A DNA stretch of 64,000 nucleotides from Gemella sp. GL1 (lineage in GTDB: Bacteria; Bacillota; Bacilli; Staphylococcales; Gemellaceae), in the NCBI RefSeq assembly GCF_013415365.1, contig NZ_JACBYB010000011.1, forward strand, positions 1 to 64,000, given 5' to 3'. Within the stretch, counting starts at the first letter, position 1. Every line of letters begins with the position of its first letter. The notes under the pieces are model-generated. The model saw only the letters and a program-made list of their open reading frames with translations. It did no database searches and had not been told where the DNA came from. Both the position numbers and the translations under genes were made by a program. Positions 8,689 to 17,582 of this stretch are shown here, piece after piece.

Positions 8689-10896
8689 TTGAGATTTTTA
8701 ATTAGATTATTAACTCTAAGATTTCTTGAAGATCCCAAAAGTATTAGGAATAATGAGCATATATCAAAAAAAAGAACAAAAATGATATTTACATTTCTTT
8801 TTGTTTTTTTCTTTATATGGGTATTAATTTTTAATATTGGTCAGATGACCGTTTTAGGAACCATTAGAGGGAAAGATCTTAGTAAGTTAGCTGAAGAAAA
8901 ATACACAGTAGATAGTGTTATAGAAGCTACAAGAGGAAAGATATATGATAGAAATGGCTTGATACTAGCAGATAATATTGAGTCATATAAGTTAATTGCC
9001 GTAGTATCTGATAAAGCATCAGAAAGTGTAAAAGATGGAGAAGAAAAAAAACATGTTGTTGATAAAAGGAAAACAGCGGAGGAATTATCCAAGTATATAA
9101 GATTGTCTAAAGAAGAAATTGAAAAAATATTAAATAATGATAGAGTATATCAAGTAGAATTTTCTTCAGCTGGTAAAAATATTGATGTTGAGACAAAAAG
9201 AAAAATTGAAGAACTGAAATTACCAGGTATACAATTTCAATCTACAACTAAAAGATATTATCCCAATGCTGCTATTTTAGGAAACTTTTTAGGATTTGCT
9301 CAGACTAGCGAAGAAAGTAATCAACAAATTCAAGGAAGATTAGGAATAGAGAAAATATTTGACCATTATTTAAGTGGAAAAAATGGAAGAATAGTATATG
9401 GTAGAGATGCTTGGGGGAAAGTTGTATCTAATATTCCGACGCATGAGGAGAAATCCGTCGAAGGTTCGGATGTATATCTTACAATAGATAAGAATATCCA
9501 AACTTTTGTGGATAATACACTGGAAGATATCCAAGAAACCTATAATCCTGAATTGGCCTTTGCATTCGTTATGTCGGCAAAAACAGGAGAATTATTAGCA
9601 ATAGGACAGACACCAGCTTTTAATCCAAACACTTTGGAAAATTTAGATAGTGCATGGACTAATGCATTATATAACGGAATCTTTGAACCAGGATCTACAA
9701 TGAAAACATTTGTCTTAGCCTTGATGATAGAAAATGGAATATATGATCCCAATAAGCTTTATAATTCGGGGTCATATAAACTGGAAGATAGGGTAATTTA
9801 TGACCATAATAGAAAAGGTTGGGGGCGAATAAATTATAGATATGGATTCCAAGAATCTTCAAACACGCTTATGTTGACAATGTTTGAAGAACTGGGAACT
9901 GAAAAATTAAAAACAGGTCTTGAAAAATTTGGTTTTGGTAAGACTACAAACTCTCTGTATGAAAACGAATCATATGGTAAGCTATCTTTTGACAATAGAG
10001 TATCTGCTGGATCAGCAACATTTGGACAAGGTTCGGCTGTAACTGCAATACAAATGTTGCAAGCACAAACATCTATTTTAAATGATGGAAATATGCTTAA
10101 GCCATATTTTTTACAAAAAGTGCACGATAAAACTAACAACATAGATGTTAATATAGGTAGTAAAGAGATAGTGGGAAGTCCAATTTCTAAAGAAACTGCT
10201 GATAAAGTTAAATTAGAATTAGAGGGTGTTGTGAATGGTCAGTGGTCTAATGCAGGAACTAAGTATAAAATAGAGGGGTATAATGTAGCAGGAAAAACGG
10301 GAACTGCTGAGATTGCGGATCCTATTACTGGGAAATACTACGAAAGTAAGTATCAAGTTATGCATTCCTTCTTAGGATATGCACCAAGTGAAAATCCGGA
10401 AGTAATAGTATATGCTGGAATGAAACTTCCTAAAAAAAATCTACAGGCTAGTTTCAGAAATGCTGTAAAAGAAATATTTAATCCAATTATGACTACAACC
10501 TTAGAATATTTAAATATCTCTAAAAATTCAGAGGGAGTTAACAATAAAACTTTTGTGCTTGATTCATATATAAATAAGGATACAAAATTTAGTGTGAATG
10601 AGTTAACTAAAAGAGGTGCAGCTATAGTTCAAATTGGAAGTGGAAAGCAAGTTTTATCACAATATCCACAAGCTGGAGTCGAGATTTCTAACTCAGATAA
10701 GGTGTTTATCGTAACAGAGAATTTAGTTATAAACTTACCTAATTTGAAAGATTGGTCTAAATCCGATATCTTAAAATATTCAGAATTATCAGGAATTAAA
10801 TTTAAAATAAATGGAAGTGGTTATGTAACTAGCCAAAATATCAATCCAGGTCAGAGAGTAAAGTCTGGCGATGAAGTCATAGTAAACTTAGCATAG
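8689..10896 (+). CDS. Class B penicillin-binding protein with PASTA domains (septal transpeptidase)
   Basis: This is the septal D,D-transpeptidase of the division cluster (PBP1 of S. aureus, PbpB of B. subtilis). After one membrane helix (about residues 32-52) comes the dimerisation domain. The transpeptidase domain follows with S336-T-M-K339 (nucleophile motif), S390-S-N and K536-T-G. Two PASTA repeats occupy about residues 610-735. The start is TTG 8689, right after the ftsL stop codon; no ATG lies nearer than residue 32. An AAAGG sits 11 bases upstream. The protein is 735 residues, normal for this subgroup. Confidence 0.95.
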   Translation: MRFLIRLLTLRFLEDPKSIRNNEHISKKRTKMIFTFLFVFFFIWVLIFNIGQMTVLGTIRGKDLSKLAEEKYTVDSVIEATRGKIYDRNGLILADNIESYKLIAVVSDKASESVKDGEEKKHVVDKRKTAEELSKYIRLSKEEIEKILNNDRVYQVEFSSAGKNIDVETKRKIEELKLPGIQFQSTTKRYYPNAAILGNFLGFAQTSEESNQQIQGRLGIEKIFDHYLSGKNGRIVYGRDAWGKVVSNIPTHEEKSVEGSDVYLTIDKNIQTFVDNTLEDIQETYNPELAFAFVMSAKTGELLAIGQTPAFNPNTLENLDSAWTNALYNGIFEPGSTMKTFVLALMIENGIYDPNKLYNSGSYKLEDRVIYDHNRKGWGRINYRYGFQESSNTLMLTMFEELGTEKLKTGLEKFGFGKTTNSLYENESYGKLSFDNRVSAGSATFGQGSAVTAIQMLQAQTSILNDGNMLKPYFLQKVHDKTNNIDVNIGSKEIVGSPISKETADKVKLELEGVVNGQWSNAGTKYKIEGYNVAGKTGTAEIADPITGKYYESKYQVMHSFLGYAPSENPEVIVYAGMKLPKKNLQASFRNAVKEIFNPIMTTTLEYLNISKNSEGVNNKTFVLDSYINKDTKFSVNELTKRGAAIVQIGSGKQVLSQYPQAGVEISNSDKVFIVTENLVINLPNLKDWSKSDILKYSELSGIKFKINGSGYVTSQNINPGQRVKSGDEVIVNLA

Positions 10897-10907
10897 GAGG
10901 TAGTATT

Positions 10908-11867
10908 ATGAATTTATTTTTCATATTAAGTTTTATATTAACAGTACTAATGCTGCCAAGTTTAATAAAATATTTACATAAATTAAAATTTGGTCAAGCT
11001 ATTAGAGAAGAAGGTCCACAAAGTCATGCAGCTAAGAAAGGAACGCCTACTATGGGAGGTATTTCCTTTATTTTAGCAATAACTATATCATTGATAATTG
11101 CAGCAATAGTAGATAAAACTAATGCAGTTTATTATTTCTTATTTATATATACAACATTATCATTTTCTTTAATTGGTTATATTGATGACATGTTGATAGT
11201 TGTAAAAAAGAAGAATGATGGATTAAAACCCAGACACAAATTATTTATGCAAATTGGATTTTCAATAATATTTTATATTTTATTAAAATTAATTTACGTT
11301 GATGTAGATTACATAGATTTACCACTTACAGATGTAAATATTAATCTATCAATAGTATATCTATTATTTGTAGTATTTTGGCAAACAGGATTTTCTAATG
11401 CGGTTAACTTAACCGATGGACTTGACGGTTTAGCAACAAGTGTAACAATAATAACAAGTTTAACTTTTGCCTTAATTGCCTATAAAGAAAATAATACAGC
11501 AGTTTTAACATTTTGCTTAATTATTGCAGGAAGTTTAGTAGGATTTTTATTGTTTAATAAAAAGCCTGCAAAAATTTTTATGGGGGATACGGGATCTTTA
11601 GCATTAGGTGGAATGTTAGCAGCAATTTCTATTATCTTACATAAGGAAATAGCATTCTTATTTATTGGTTTAGTATATATATTAGAAACTGCATCAGTTA
11701 TGATTCAAGTTGCTTATTTCAAAAAAACAGGTAAAAGAATATTTAAAATGTCTCCATTGCACCATCATTTTGAATTATCGGGATATGGAGAAGTTAAAAC
11801 TGTGTGGATATTTGTAGTAATAGCATCAGTATCTTGCTCAATTGGATATCTTATAGGAGTATTATAA
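10908..11867 (+). CDS. mraY: Phospho-N-acetylmuramoyl-pentapeptide transferase
   Basis: MraY transfers phospho-MurNAc-pentapeptide to undecaprenyl phosphate, forming lipid I. This polytopic protein of 319 residues shows the family motifs: TPTMGG near residue 46, the Mg-binding NLTDGLDGLA near residue 168, FMGDTGSLALGG near residue 224 and the HHHFEL loop. A strong AGGAGG precedes it. Its last two bases are shared with the murD start, so the two are translationally coupled. Confidence 0.97.
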   Translation: MNLFFILSFILTVLMLPSLIKYLHKLKFGQAIREEGPQSHAAKKGTPTMGGISFILAITISLIIAAIVDKTNAVYYFLFIYTTLSFSLIGYIDDMLIVVKKKNDGLKPRHKLFMQIGFSIIFYILLKLIYVDVDYIDLPLTDVNINLSIVYLLFVVFWQTGFSNAVNLTDGLDGLATSVTIITSLTFALIAYKENNTAVLTFCLIIAGSLVGFLLFNKKPAKIFMGDTGSLALGGMLAAISIILHKEIAFLFIGLVYILETASVMIQVAYFKKTGKRIFKMSPLHHHFELSGYGEVKTVWIFVVIASVSCSIGYLIGVL

Positions 11868-13228
11868 TGAATCAAGTAGAACTAGATAAATTAAAAAATA
11901 AAAATATATTGATTTTAGGTTTTGCCAGAAGTGGTTATAAAACGGCTTTAATTTTAAATAAATTAGGTATTAATGTAACAGTTAATGCTAGCGATGATTT
12001 ATCTGATAATGAGCAAGCACATGAACTAAGAAATTTAGGAGTTAAGATTATATCAGGGGAACATCCATTAGAACTGCTAGATGAGACAGATTTAATAATA
12101 AAAAATCCAGGAATACCTTATAAAATAGAGTTTTTACAAAGAGCCTTAGAAAAAAACATAGATATTATTACAGAGATTGAACTAGCTTCGACCTTATTTA
12201 ATCATAATATAATTGCATTAACGGGGACTAATGGAAAAACTACTACATCAATGATGCTGTATGAAATATTGAAAAAAGAGAAAGAAAATACATATTTAGC
12301 AGGAAATATAGGTTATCCAGCAATAGAAGTTGCTTATGAAAATGAAGAAAGTGCAAATATTGTAATGGAATTATCTTCTTTTCAACTAAATGGAACGATA
12401 AATTATAGACCGCATATTGCAATTATTACGAATTTAGGAGAAGCTCATTTGGATTATCATGGTTCAAAAGATGAATACCATAATATGAAGAAAAGAATTT
12501 TCAGAAATCAAAGTAAAAATGATTATGTTATTTTAAATGTTAAAGAAAAGAAATATTATGACAATACTGAAATTAAATCGCAAATAATCTATTATTCGAC
12601 ATCAGGAGATAGTGATCTTGAAGCATATGTAAAAAATAATAAATTCCTTTTTAAAGGTAAAGAGGTATTTGAAATTTCAAAAATAGCTTTACCAGGAGAG
12701 CACAATATAGAAAATTCAATAAACGCTGCAATAGCAGCTCAACTTGAAGGAGTGAGTATAGAAAATATTCAAGAGGTACTTTATAATTTTCAGGGTGTGA
12801 AACATAGATTACAGTATGTTGGTGAACATAGAGGTGTTAAGTACTATAACGATTCCAAAGCAACGAATCCAGAATCGACGATAAAAGCAATGAGTGGATT
12901 TGATAGAAATGTTATATTAATTGCTGGAGGAAAAGACAGGGGAATCGACTTTAAAGAACTAGAATCTATTTTACCTAAAGTAAAAGAACTTATCTGTGTA
13001 GGTGAATCAAAAGAAATTTTGTATAGTTTAGGTTTAGAAAATAAAGTAAGTAGTCATAAGGCGGAAAGAGTTGCAGATGCAATTCAATTAGCTAGTAGTT
13101 TAGCATATGCGGGAGATGTAGTTCTTCTATCCCCTGCATCAGCTTCATGGGATCAATATCCTAATTTTGAAGAAAGAGGTAATGAGTTTATAGAGAATTT
13201 CGAGATAATTAAAAACAGCATTTATTAA
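11867..13228 (+). CDS. murD: UDP-N-acetylmuramoyl-L-alanine--D-glutamate ligase
   Basis: MurD adds D-Glu to UDP-MurNAc-Ala in the cytoplasm. The Mur-ligase P-loop GTNGKTT is at residues 120-126, and NDSKATNP with GGKDRG further on are MurD signatures. The start is the ATG at 11867, overlapping the mraY stop, with AGGAG at 11855-11859; a longer upstream frame lies inside mraY. The product is 453 residues. murG, which follows murD in Bacillus, is absent here, as in Staphylococcus. Confidence 0.97.
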   Translation: MNQVELDKLKNKNILILGFARSGYKTALILNKLGINVTVNASDDLSDNEQAHELRNLGVKIISGEHPLELLDETDLIIKNPGIPYKIEFLQRALEKNIDIITEIELASTLFNHNIIALTGTNGKTTTSMMLYEILKKEKENTYLAGNIGYPAIEVAYENEESANIVMELSSFQLNGTINYRPHIAIITNLGEAHLDYHGSKDEYHNMKKRIFRNQSKNDYVILNVKEKKYYDNTEIKSQIIYYSTSGDSDLEAYVKNNKFLFKGKEVFEISKIALPGEHNIENSINAAIAAQLEGVSIENIQEVLYNFQGVKHRLQYVGEHRGVKYYNDSKATNPESTIKAMSGFDRNVILIAGGKDRGIDFKELESILPKVKELICVGESKEILYSLGLENKVSSHKAERVADAIQLASSLAYAGDVVLLSPASASWDQYPNFEERGNEFIENFEIIKNSIY

Positions 13229-13258
13229 AAGAGTGTAATATATTACACTCTTTTAATA
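13225..13258 (+). terminator. Terminator after murD
   Basis: A perfect inverted repeat (13227-13240 with 13241-13254) starting AAAAGAGTGT is followed by Ts. It should end the mraZ-murD transcript. Confidence 0.85.
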
Positions 13259-13279
13259 TTGTGTAAAAATTATAAGTTA

Positions 13280-13288
13280 TGTTATAAT
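13280..13288 (+). promoter_or_regulatory. Extended -10 promoter of divIB
   Basis: TGTTATAAT lies 38 bases before the divIB start, just after the murD terminator. A weak -35 (TTGTGT, 13259-13264) lies 18 bases before the TATAAT. Confidence 0.65.
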
Positions 13289-13326
13289 GAAGGGGAAATC
13301 TGTAAAAATAAAAGTGGAATTTGATC

Positions 13327-14175
13327 ATGAAAAAAGATGAAATATTAGAAAGATATAGAAAAAAAAGTTATAATTCAACATTGAAAAGATATGAAAAGAA
13401 GAGACGAAATGAAATAATAATTTTGATAACTATTATAAGTTCAATAATATTATTTATTTCATTTTTAAATAGTTCATTTGTAAAAGTGGAAAATATAAAT
13501 GTTGAAGGGCTTGTTCAACTTGAAGAAAATGAATTAATAGCTACTATTAATATTCAAGATGATGATAAAATTTGGAAGATAAAAGAAGAAGATATTGCTA
13601 ATAAACTAGAAAATACACACAATATAATAAAAAATGCACAAGTTGAAAAAGAATTTTTAAATACATTAAATGTAAAAATTCAGGAAAAAAAACTTTTAGC
13701 TCAAGAAGAAAAAAATGGGCAGTATGTTAAACTACTAGAAGATGGACAGGAATATGGAGGTAAAGTAGTGCAGAATTATAATTTACCTGTATTAGAAAAT
13801 TTTTCAAGCCATCCTCTAGAAAAAAATGAAATTTTAAAAAGTTTATCGGAAGTAGATAGTAATGTTTTACATAAAATTTCAGAAATAAGTTTTGATGAAC
13901 AAAATAATAAAATTGCAAATATTTATATGAGAGATGGACAAAGAGTAAAAGTAAGCCTGGTGAATTTTTCTTCTAAATTAAATTATTATAATCAAATCGA
14001 AAAGTTTATTGATGATAAACGTTCTACAGTATTGAATCTTGTAAATGGTGCATATTTAGAAACAGAGACATCTGAAAAATATAAAGTAGAGAAAGTTAAT
14101 TCATTGTTGAATTCTTATGAAGACAAGCAAGAAACAAAAGTAGATGAAAATGACAAAATAACAGTAAGTGCATAA
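13327..14175 (+). CDS. divIB: Cell division protein DivIB/FtsQ
   Basis: This bitopic divisome protein forms a complex with FtsL and DivIC. It has a very basic cytoplasmic N-terminus, one membrane helix (about residues 33-52), an extracellular POTRA-like domain (VKVENINVEGLVQLEENEL...) and a C-terminal beta domain. The ATG at 13327 is chosen over a TTG two codons upstream. The product is 282 residues. The gene has its own promoter and terminator, so it is transcriptionally separated from both neighbouring division blocks. Confidence 0.9.
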   Translation: MKKDEILERYRKKSYNSTLKRYEKKRRNEIIILITIISSIILFISFLNSSFVKVENINVEGLVQLEENELIATINIQDDDKIWKIKEEDIANKLENTHNIIKNAQVEKEFLNTLNVKIQEKKLLAQEEKNGQYVKLLEDGQEYGGKVVQNYNLPVLENFSSHPLEKNEILKSLSEVDSNVLHKISEISFDEQNNKIANIYMRDGQRVKVSLVNFSSKLNYYNQIEKFIDDKRSTVLNLVNGAYLETETSEKYKVEKVNSLLNSYEDKQETKVDENDKITVSA

Positions 14176-14220
14176 TAATATAATCCCCTAAAATTATAAA
14201 ATTTAGGGGATTATATTATT
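14174..14220. terminator. Terminator after divIB
   Basis: A long hairpin pairs AATAATATAATCCCCTA with its complement around a short AT loop, overlapping the stop codon. The T-rich 3' arm ends the structure. Confidence 0.8.
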
Positions 14221-14276
14221 AAAAACAGAAATTTATCAAAATTTAAAGGTTTTAGTTCCTATTTTATATATTTTTG

Positions 14277-14285
14277 TGTTATAAT
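14277..14285 (+). promoter_or_regulatory. Extended -10 promoter of ftsA-ftsZ
   Basis: TGTTATAAT lies about 74 bases before the ftsA start. A second TATAAT at 14299-14304 could serve as an alternative. No good -35 was found for either. Confidence 0.55.
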
Positions 14286-14358
14286 ATTGCCATAGTATTA
14301 TAATTAGTCGTATAAGGCAAATTTACATATAAGAATTTTTTGGAAAGGAGTGTTTGGA

Positions 14359-15708
14359 TTGAATTCTCAATTATATACTGCATTAGATTTAGGTTCATCC
14401 TCTATAAAGGTTATAATAGCCGATGTGGCTTATGAAAAACTAAACATACTGGGTGTTGGGGTTGTTAACACTAATGCAATAAAAAGAGGGAATATTGTTG
14501 ATGTAGAAAATGCAGCAAAAGATATAGAAAAAGCATTAGAATTAGCAAAAAAAGAAGCTGGTAAAGACATAAGATCTTTATATGTAGCTGTTCCAAGTGT
14601 ACACACTCAAATAAAAAAAAGTGTAGCAGAAATACAATTTGATAATAAGCATGATATAGATGGTAGGGATATTGAGGAAGTAATTGAAGAAGCGAAAATA
14701 TTATCGCTGCCTCGTGAAAGAGAAGTGGTGCAGGTAATACCTGATTATTACCGAATAGATGATATAGAGCATATTAGACAACCGAAAGGTATGACAGGTC
14801 ATTCAAGTTTTGAAGTTACAGGTAATAGAGTATTAACATCGAAAACACATCTACATACTATATATAAAAGTATAGAGAAGTTAAAAATTGATTGTAATGA
14901 AACATTTTCTAGTTCCCATACTTTGGGTACTTTATTATTAACAGATGAAGAGAGGGACTATGGATCAGTAATTATTGATATAGGAGCAGGCCTAACAACC
15001 GTAAGTTATTATGAAGATAATATACTTCAATTATCACAGTCTATAGAACTAGCTGGAGACGACATTACAAGATTAATTTCGGATGTACTGAACGTGTCTT
15101 CAAAAAGAGCTGAGGAAATAAAAGTTACTCAAGGTCATAGTTTTTATGAATTAGCATCTGATGATGTAATAATTGAATTAGAAAATATTGGACCTGATGA
15201 AGAACCTTATACTCAAAAAGAATTATCAGACTACATTGAAGAAATTGTAGAGGAAATAATTCTTAAAGCATTCGCTGTTCTAAGAAAATCAGGAATAAAT
15301 AGAATTAAAGGTAATGTTGTTTTTACTGGGGGGACAACACTGATGCCGGGTGTCTTAGAATTAGCTAAAGACATGCTTAAAAAAATGAATGTAAGAATAG
15401 GAACACCTAAAATAATAGGAGCCAATTCACCAGACCTTTCTGTTGCAGTTGGTACTTTAACAAGTAGCTACAATATAGAAACTTTATTTGGATATCAAAG
15501 TATTAATGAAGCTAATTTTGTTAATAAAGAACTGGAACAAGACGCAAGTTCTGATTTAGAACAAGTTATTAGTCAAAAAAGAGCGGCAATAGAAGAAGAG
15601 GAATACTATGAGGAAGAATATTATGAAGAAGATTACTATGAGGAAGATGATGATAACTCAAGTATGTTTGGAAGGCTAAGAAAGAAATATAGTTCGTTCT
15701 TTGAATAG
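14359..15708 (+). CDS. ftsA: Cell division protein FtsA
   Basis: FtsA is the actin-like protein that anchors FtsZ to the membrane. It has the phosphate-1 loop LDLGSSSIKV at the N-terminus, IDIGAGLTTVSYY for phosphate 2 and FTGGTTLMPGV for the adenosine motif. I take TTG 14359 as start: AAAGGAG (14344-14350) is 8 bases upstream, while an in-frame GTG at 14350 overlaps that ribosome-binding site. The product is 449 residues. The C-terminus has an unusual linker of repeated Tyr/Glu units, then the membrane-targeting amphipathic helix (SMFGRLRKKYSSFFE). ftsZ follows 22 bases later. Confidence 0.95.
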   Translation: MNSQLYTALDLGSSSIKVIIADVAYEKLNILGVGVVNTNAIKRGNIVDVENAAKDIEKALELAKKEAGKDIRSLYVAVPSVHTQIKKSVAEIQFDNKHDIDGRDIEEVIEEAKILSLPREREVVQVIPDYYRIDDIEHIRQPKGMTGHSSFEVTGNRVLTSKTHLHTIYKSIEKLKIDCNETFSSSHTLGTLLLTDEERDYGSVIIDIGAGLTTVSYYEDNILQLSQSIELAGDDITRLISDVLNVSSKRAEEIKVTQGHSFYELASDDVIIELENIGPDEEPYTQKELSDYIEEIVEEIILKAFAVLRKSGINRIKGNVVFTGGTTLMPGVLELAKDMLKKMNVRIGTPKIIGANSPDLSVAVGTLTSSYNIETLFGYQSINEANFVNKELEQDASSDLEQVISQKRAAIEEEEYYEEEYYEEDYYEEDDDNSSMFGRLRKKYSSFFE

Positions 15709-15730
15709 AACAATTAGGAGGAAGAAATAA

Positions 15731-16849
15731 ATGAATATGTTTTTAGATAATGAATTTGCACAATCAGCAGTGATTAAAGTAGTAGGAGTTGGTGGTGGAG
15801 GTGGAAACGCCGTAGACCGAATGGTAGAAGCAGGAGTTCAAAATGTAGAGTTTATTGCAGTAAATACAGATGCTCAAGCATTACGTCGCTCAAAAGCTGA
15901 TATCAGAATTCAAATTGGAGAAAAATTAACAAAAGGACTGGGAGCAGGAGCAAATCCAGAAGTGGGACGTAAAGCAGCAGAAGAAACTAAAGATAAGTTA
16001 GAAGCAGCTTTAGAAGGTGCTGACATGGTATTCGTAACATCTGGAATGGGTGGTGGAACAGGAACTGGTGCTGCACCAATCGTTGCAAGTGTTGCTAAGG
16101 AGTTAGGAGCATTAACTGTAGGGGTAGTAACTCGTCCATTCAACTTTGAAGGAAAAAAACGTCAAGTACAATCAACAGCTGGGATTAATGCACTTAAGGG
16201 TGCAGTTGACACACTTATTGTAATTCCTAACGATAGATTACTAGATATTGTGGATAAATCAACTCCGATGATGCAAGCATTTGTTGAAGCTGATAATGTA
16301 TTACGCCAAGGGGTTCAAGGTATTTCTGATTTGATTAATGTATCAGGAGCTGTAAACTTGGATTTTGCAGATGTTAAGGCAATTATGTCTGATCAAGGAT
16401 CTGCATTGATGGGTATTGGTGTAGCATCTGGAGAAAACAGAGCTATTGAAGCTGCTAAAAAAGCAATATCATCTCCATTATTAGAAACTTCTATAGTAGG
16501 AGCTAGAGGAGTGCTATTAAATATAACTGGTGGACCATCATTAAGTTTATTTGAAGCACAAGCTGCAGCATCTATCGTACAAGAAGCAAGTCATGAAGAT
16601 GTAAACATGATTTTTGGTACTGTCATCAATGAAGAATTAGAAAAAACTGATGAAATCATTGTAACTGTAATTGCAACAGGCTTTGATGATGAATCATCAG
16701 TAGATAGAGAAACATCAAGATTCCAAACTTCATCTCAGCAGGTACAACAACCACAAGCATCTACATTCACTTCTAATTATGGAAGTAGAGAAGAAGTTGA
16801 TTCAGAAATGTTTCCACGTCCAAGAAGACGTTCAAGAAGAGATATTTAA
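15731..16849 (+). CDS. ftsZ: Cell division GTPase FtsZ
   Basis: This is the tubulin-like GTPase that forms the Z ring. The GTP signature GGGTGTG is at residues 107-113, and the T7 synergy loop NLDFAD at 209-214. The globular domain is followed by a linker of about 35 residues. The last residues ([13 protein letters not shown]) are basic but lack the usual DIPxFLR-type conserved peptide that binds FtsA, EzrA and SepF. Length is 372 residues. AGGAGG precedes the ATG, and it is cotranscribed with ftsA. Confidence 0.98.
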   Translation: MNMFLDNEFAQSAVIKVVGVGGGGGNAVDRMVEAGVQNVEFIAVNTDAQALRRSKADIRIQIGEKLTKGLGAGANPEVGRKAAEETKDKLEAALEGADMVFVTSGMGGGTGTGAAPIVASVAKELGALTVGVVTRPFNFEGKKRQVQSTAGINALKGAVDTLIVIPNDRLLDIVDKSTPMMQAFVEADNVLRQGVQGISDLINVSGAVNLDFADVKAIMSDQGSALMGIGVASGENRAIEAAKKAISSPLLETSIVGARGVLLNITGGPSLSLFEAQAAASIVQEASHEDVNMIFGTVINEELEKTDEIIVTVIATGFDDESSVDRETSRFQTSSQQVQQPQASTFTSNYGSREEVDSEMFPRPRRRSRRDI

Positions 16850-16860
16850 TAAATAGATTT

Positions 16861-16890
16861 AAAGTGAAGATACTTGTCTTCACTTTTTTT
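16861..16890 (+). terminator. Terminator after ftsZ
   Basis: A 10-bp stem (16861-16870 with 16877-16886) built on AAAGTGAAGA has a 6-base loop and a long T-run. Confidence 0.9.
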
Positions 16891-16907
16891 TACTAATATG
16901 ATATAAT
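16879..16907 (+). promoter_or_regulatory. Promoter of ssrA
   Basis: TTCACT (16879-16884), 17 bases, then TATAAT (16902-16907). The -35 lies inside the 3' arm of the ftsZ terminator. Confidence 0.6.
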
Positions 16908-16920
16908 ATACAAATAATAG

Positions 16921-17274
16921 GGGGATGTTTAGGATTCGACAGGGATGCTGATTTATTTAATTGCACGTAAGAGATTCCGCTCTTTAAAAACGGTACAGTT
17001 TATAATAACTGACAACAATAAATCATTAGCTTTAGCGGCTTAATTTGCTAAAGACTGATTACCAGATATGACTGTGTTCTGGATAATCGGTTCATTAATT
17101 TACAGTCTATATCTAGATTCTTCTGTTTGTAGAATTTAGACTGAATCTAATCAAACTCGTTTTTTATAGCTTGTTTGTCAGCTTAAATAAAAAATTAAAT
17201 TTAGTAGATAAACTAAACGTGTAGAGGTTAGGTGAAGGTATTCTTGGACGCGGGTTCAAATCCCGCCATCTCCA
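16921..17274 (+). ncRNA. ssrA: tmRNA
   Basis: tmRNA rescues stalled ribosomes by trans-translation. The 5' GGGGATG (16921-16927) pairs with 3' CATCTCC (17267-17273), forming the acceptor stem with a G-U pair. The conserved TTTAGGATTCGACAGGG start and the T-arm GGTTCAAATCCC near the 3' end are diagnostic. CCA is not encoded. The tag frame ending at TAA 17041-17043 reads TDNNKSLALAA, probably resuming at ACT 17008; the C-terminal ALAA is the classic degron. Confidence 0.97.
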
Positions 17275-17276
17275 TT

Positions 17277-17311
17277 TAAAACTTAGTAGGTGACTACTAA
17301 GTTTTTTTTAG
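17277..17311 (+). terminator. Terminator of ssrA
   Basis: The stem AACTTAGTAG / CTACTAAGTT with a GTGA-type loop is followed by eight Ts. Confidence 0.9.
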
Positions 17312-17312
17312 A

Positions 17313-17341
17313 TTGACAAATTATATAAAATTTGCTATTAT
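17313..17341 (+). promoter_or_regulatory. Promoter of the lysine operon
   Basis: TTGACA (17313-17318) and TATTAT (17336-17341), with a 17-base spacer. Confidence 0.85.
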
Positions 17342-17363
17342 ATTGATTAAATAAATTATTGTT

Positions 17364-17492
17364 ATAAAAAGAGGCCGCGATGACTAATTTAAAAGGTAGC
17401 ATCGCCGAAGCGTGAAAACGCTGGGGCTATACTTGAATAAAGATAGCACTGTCACAAGAGGATGCCCATCCTTTTGTAGGTGAGCTTTTTAT
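17364..17492 (+). ncRNA. Lysine riboswitch (L box)
   Basis: The aptamer shows the L-box core: AGAGGC near the start, GATGACTAA, GGTAGCATCGCCGAAGCG, CGCTGGGGCTAT, CACTGTCACAAGAGGATGCCCATCC, and the closing GTAGGTGAGC. Helix P1 pairs ATAAAAAG (17364-17371) with CTTTTTAT (17485-17492). It precedes lysA and the dap genes. Lysine binding should promote the downstream terminator and lower expression. A CAAAAGG segment (from about 17500) can pair with CCTTTTG in the terminator loop (17534-17540), a plausible antiterminator. Confidence 0.93.
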
Positions 17493-17520
17493 AATAGGGC
17501 AAAAGGATTAGATTTTTTTA

Positions 17521-17560
17521 TAAACTATAAGAACCTTTTGTTCTTATAGTTTATTTTTAT
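17521..17560 (+). terminator. Lysine-riboswitch terminator
   Basis: A perfect 14-bp stem (17521-17534 with 17540-17553) with a 5-base loop is followed by a T-run, immediately before lysA. Confidence 0.88.
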
Positions 17561-17582
17561 ATATTTTTAGAGAGGTATAGTT

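Noticed and set aside
11804-11866. Upstream extension of murD inside mraY
   Set aside because: AGGAG is placed for the ATG at 11867, which gives the standard MurD N-terminus.
15595-15660. Suspected frameshift or low-complexity error in the ftsA tail
   Set aside because: The frame continues into a typical membrane-targeting helix and stop codon, so the acidic repeat is real coding sequence.
17236-17274. Possible separate tRNA (T-arm GGTTCAAATCCC)
   Set aside because: It is the 3' tRNA-like part of tmRNA; the acceptor stem pairs with the tmRNA 5' end.
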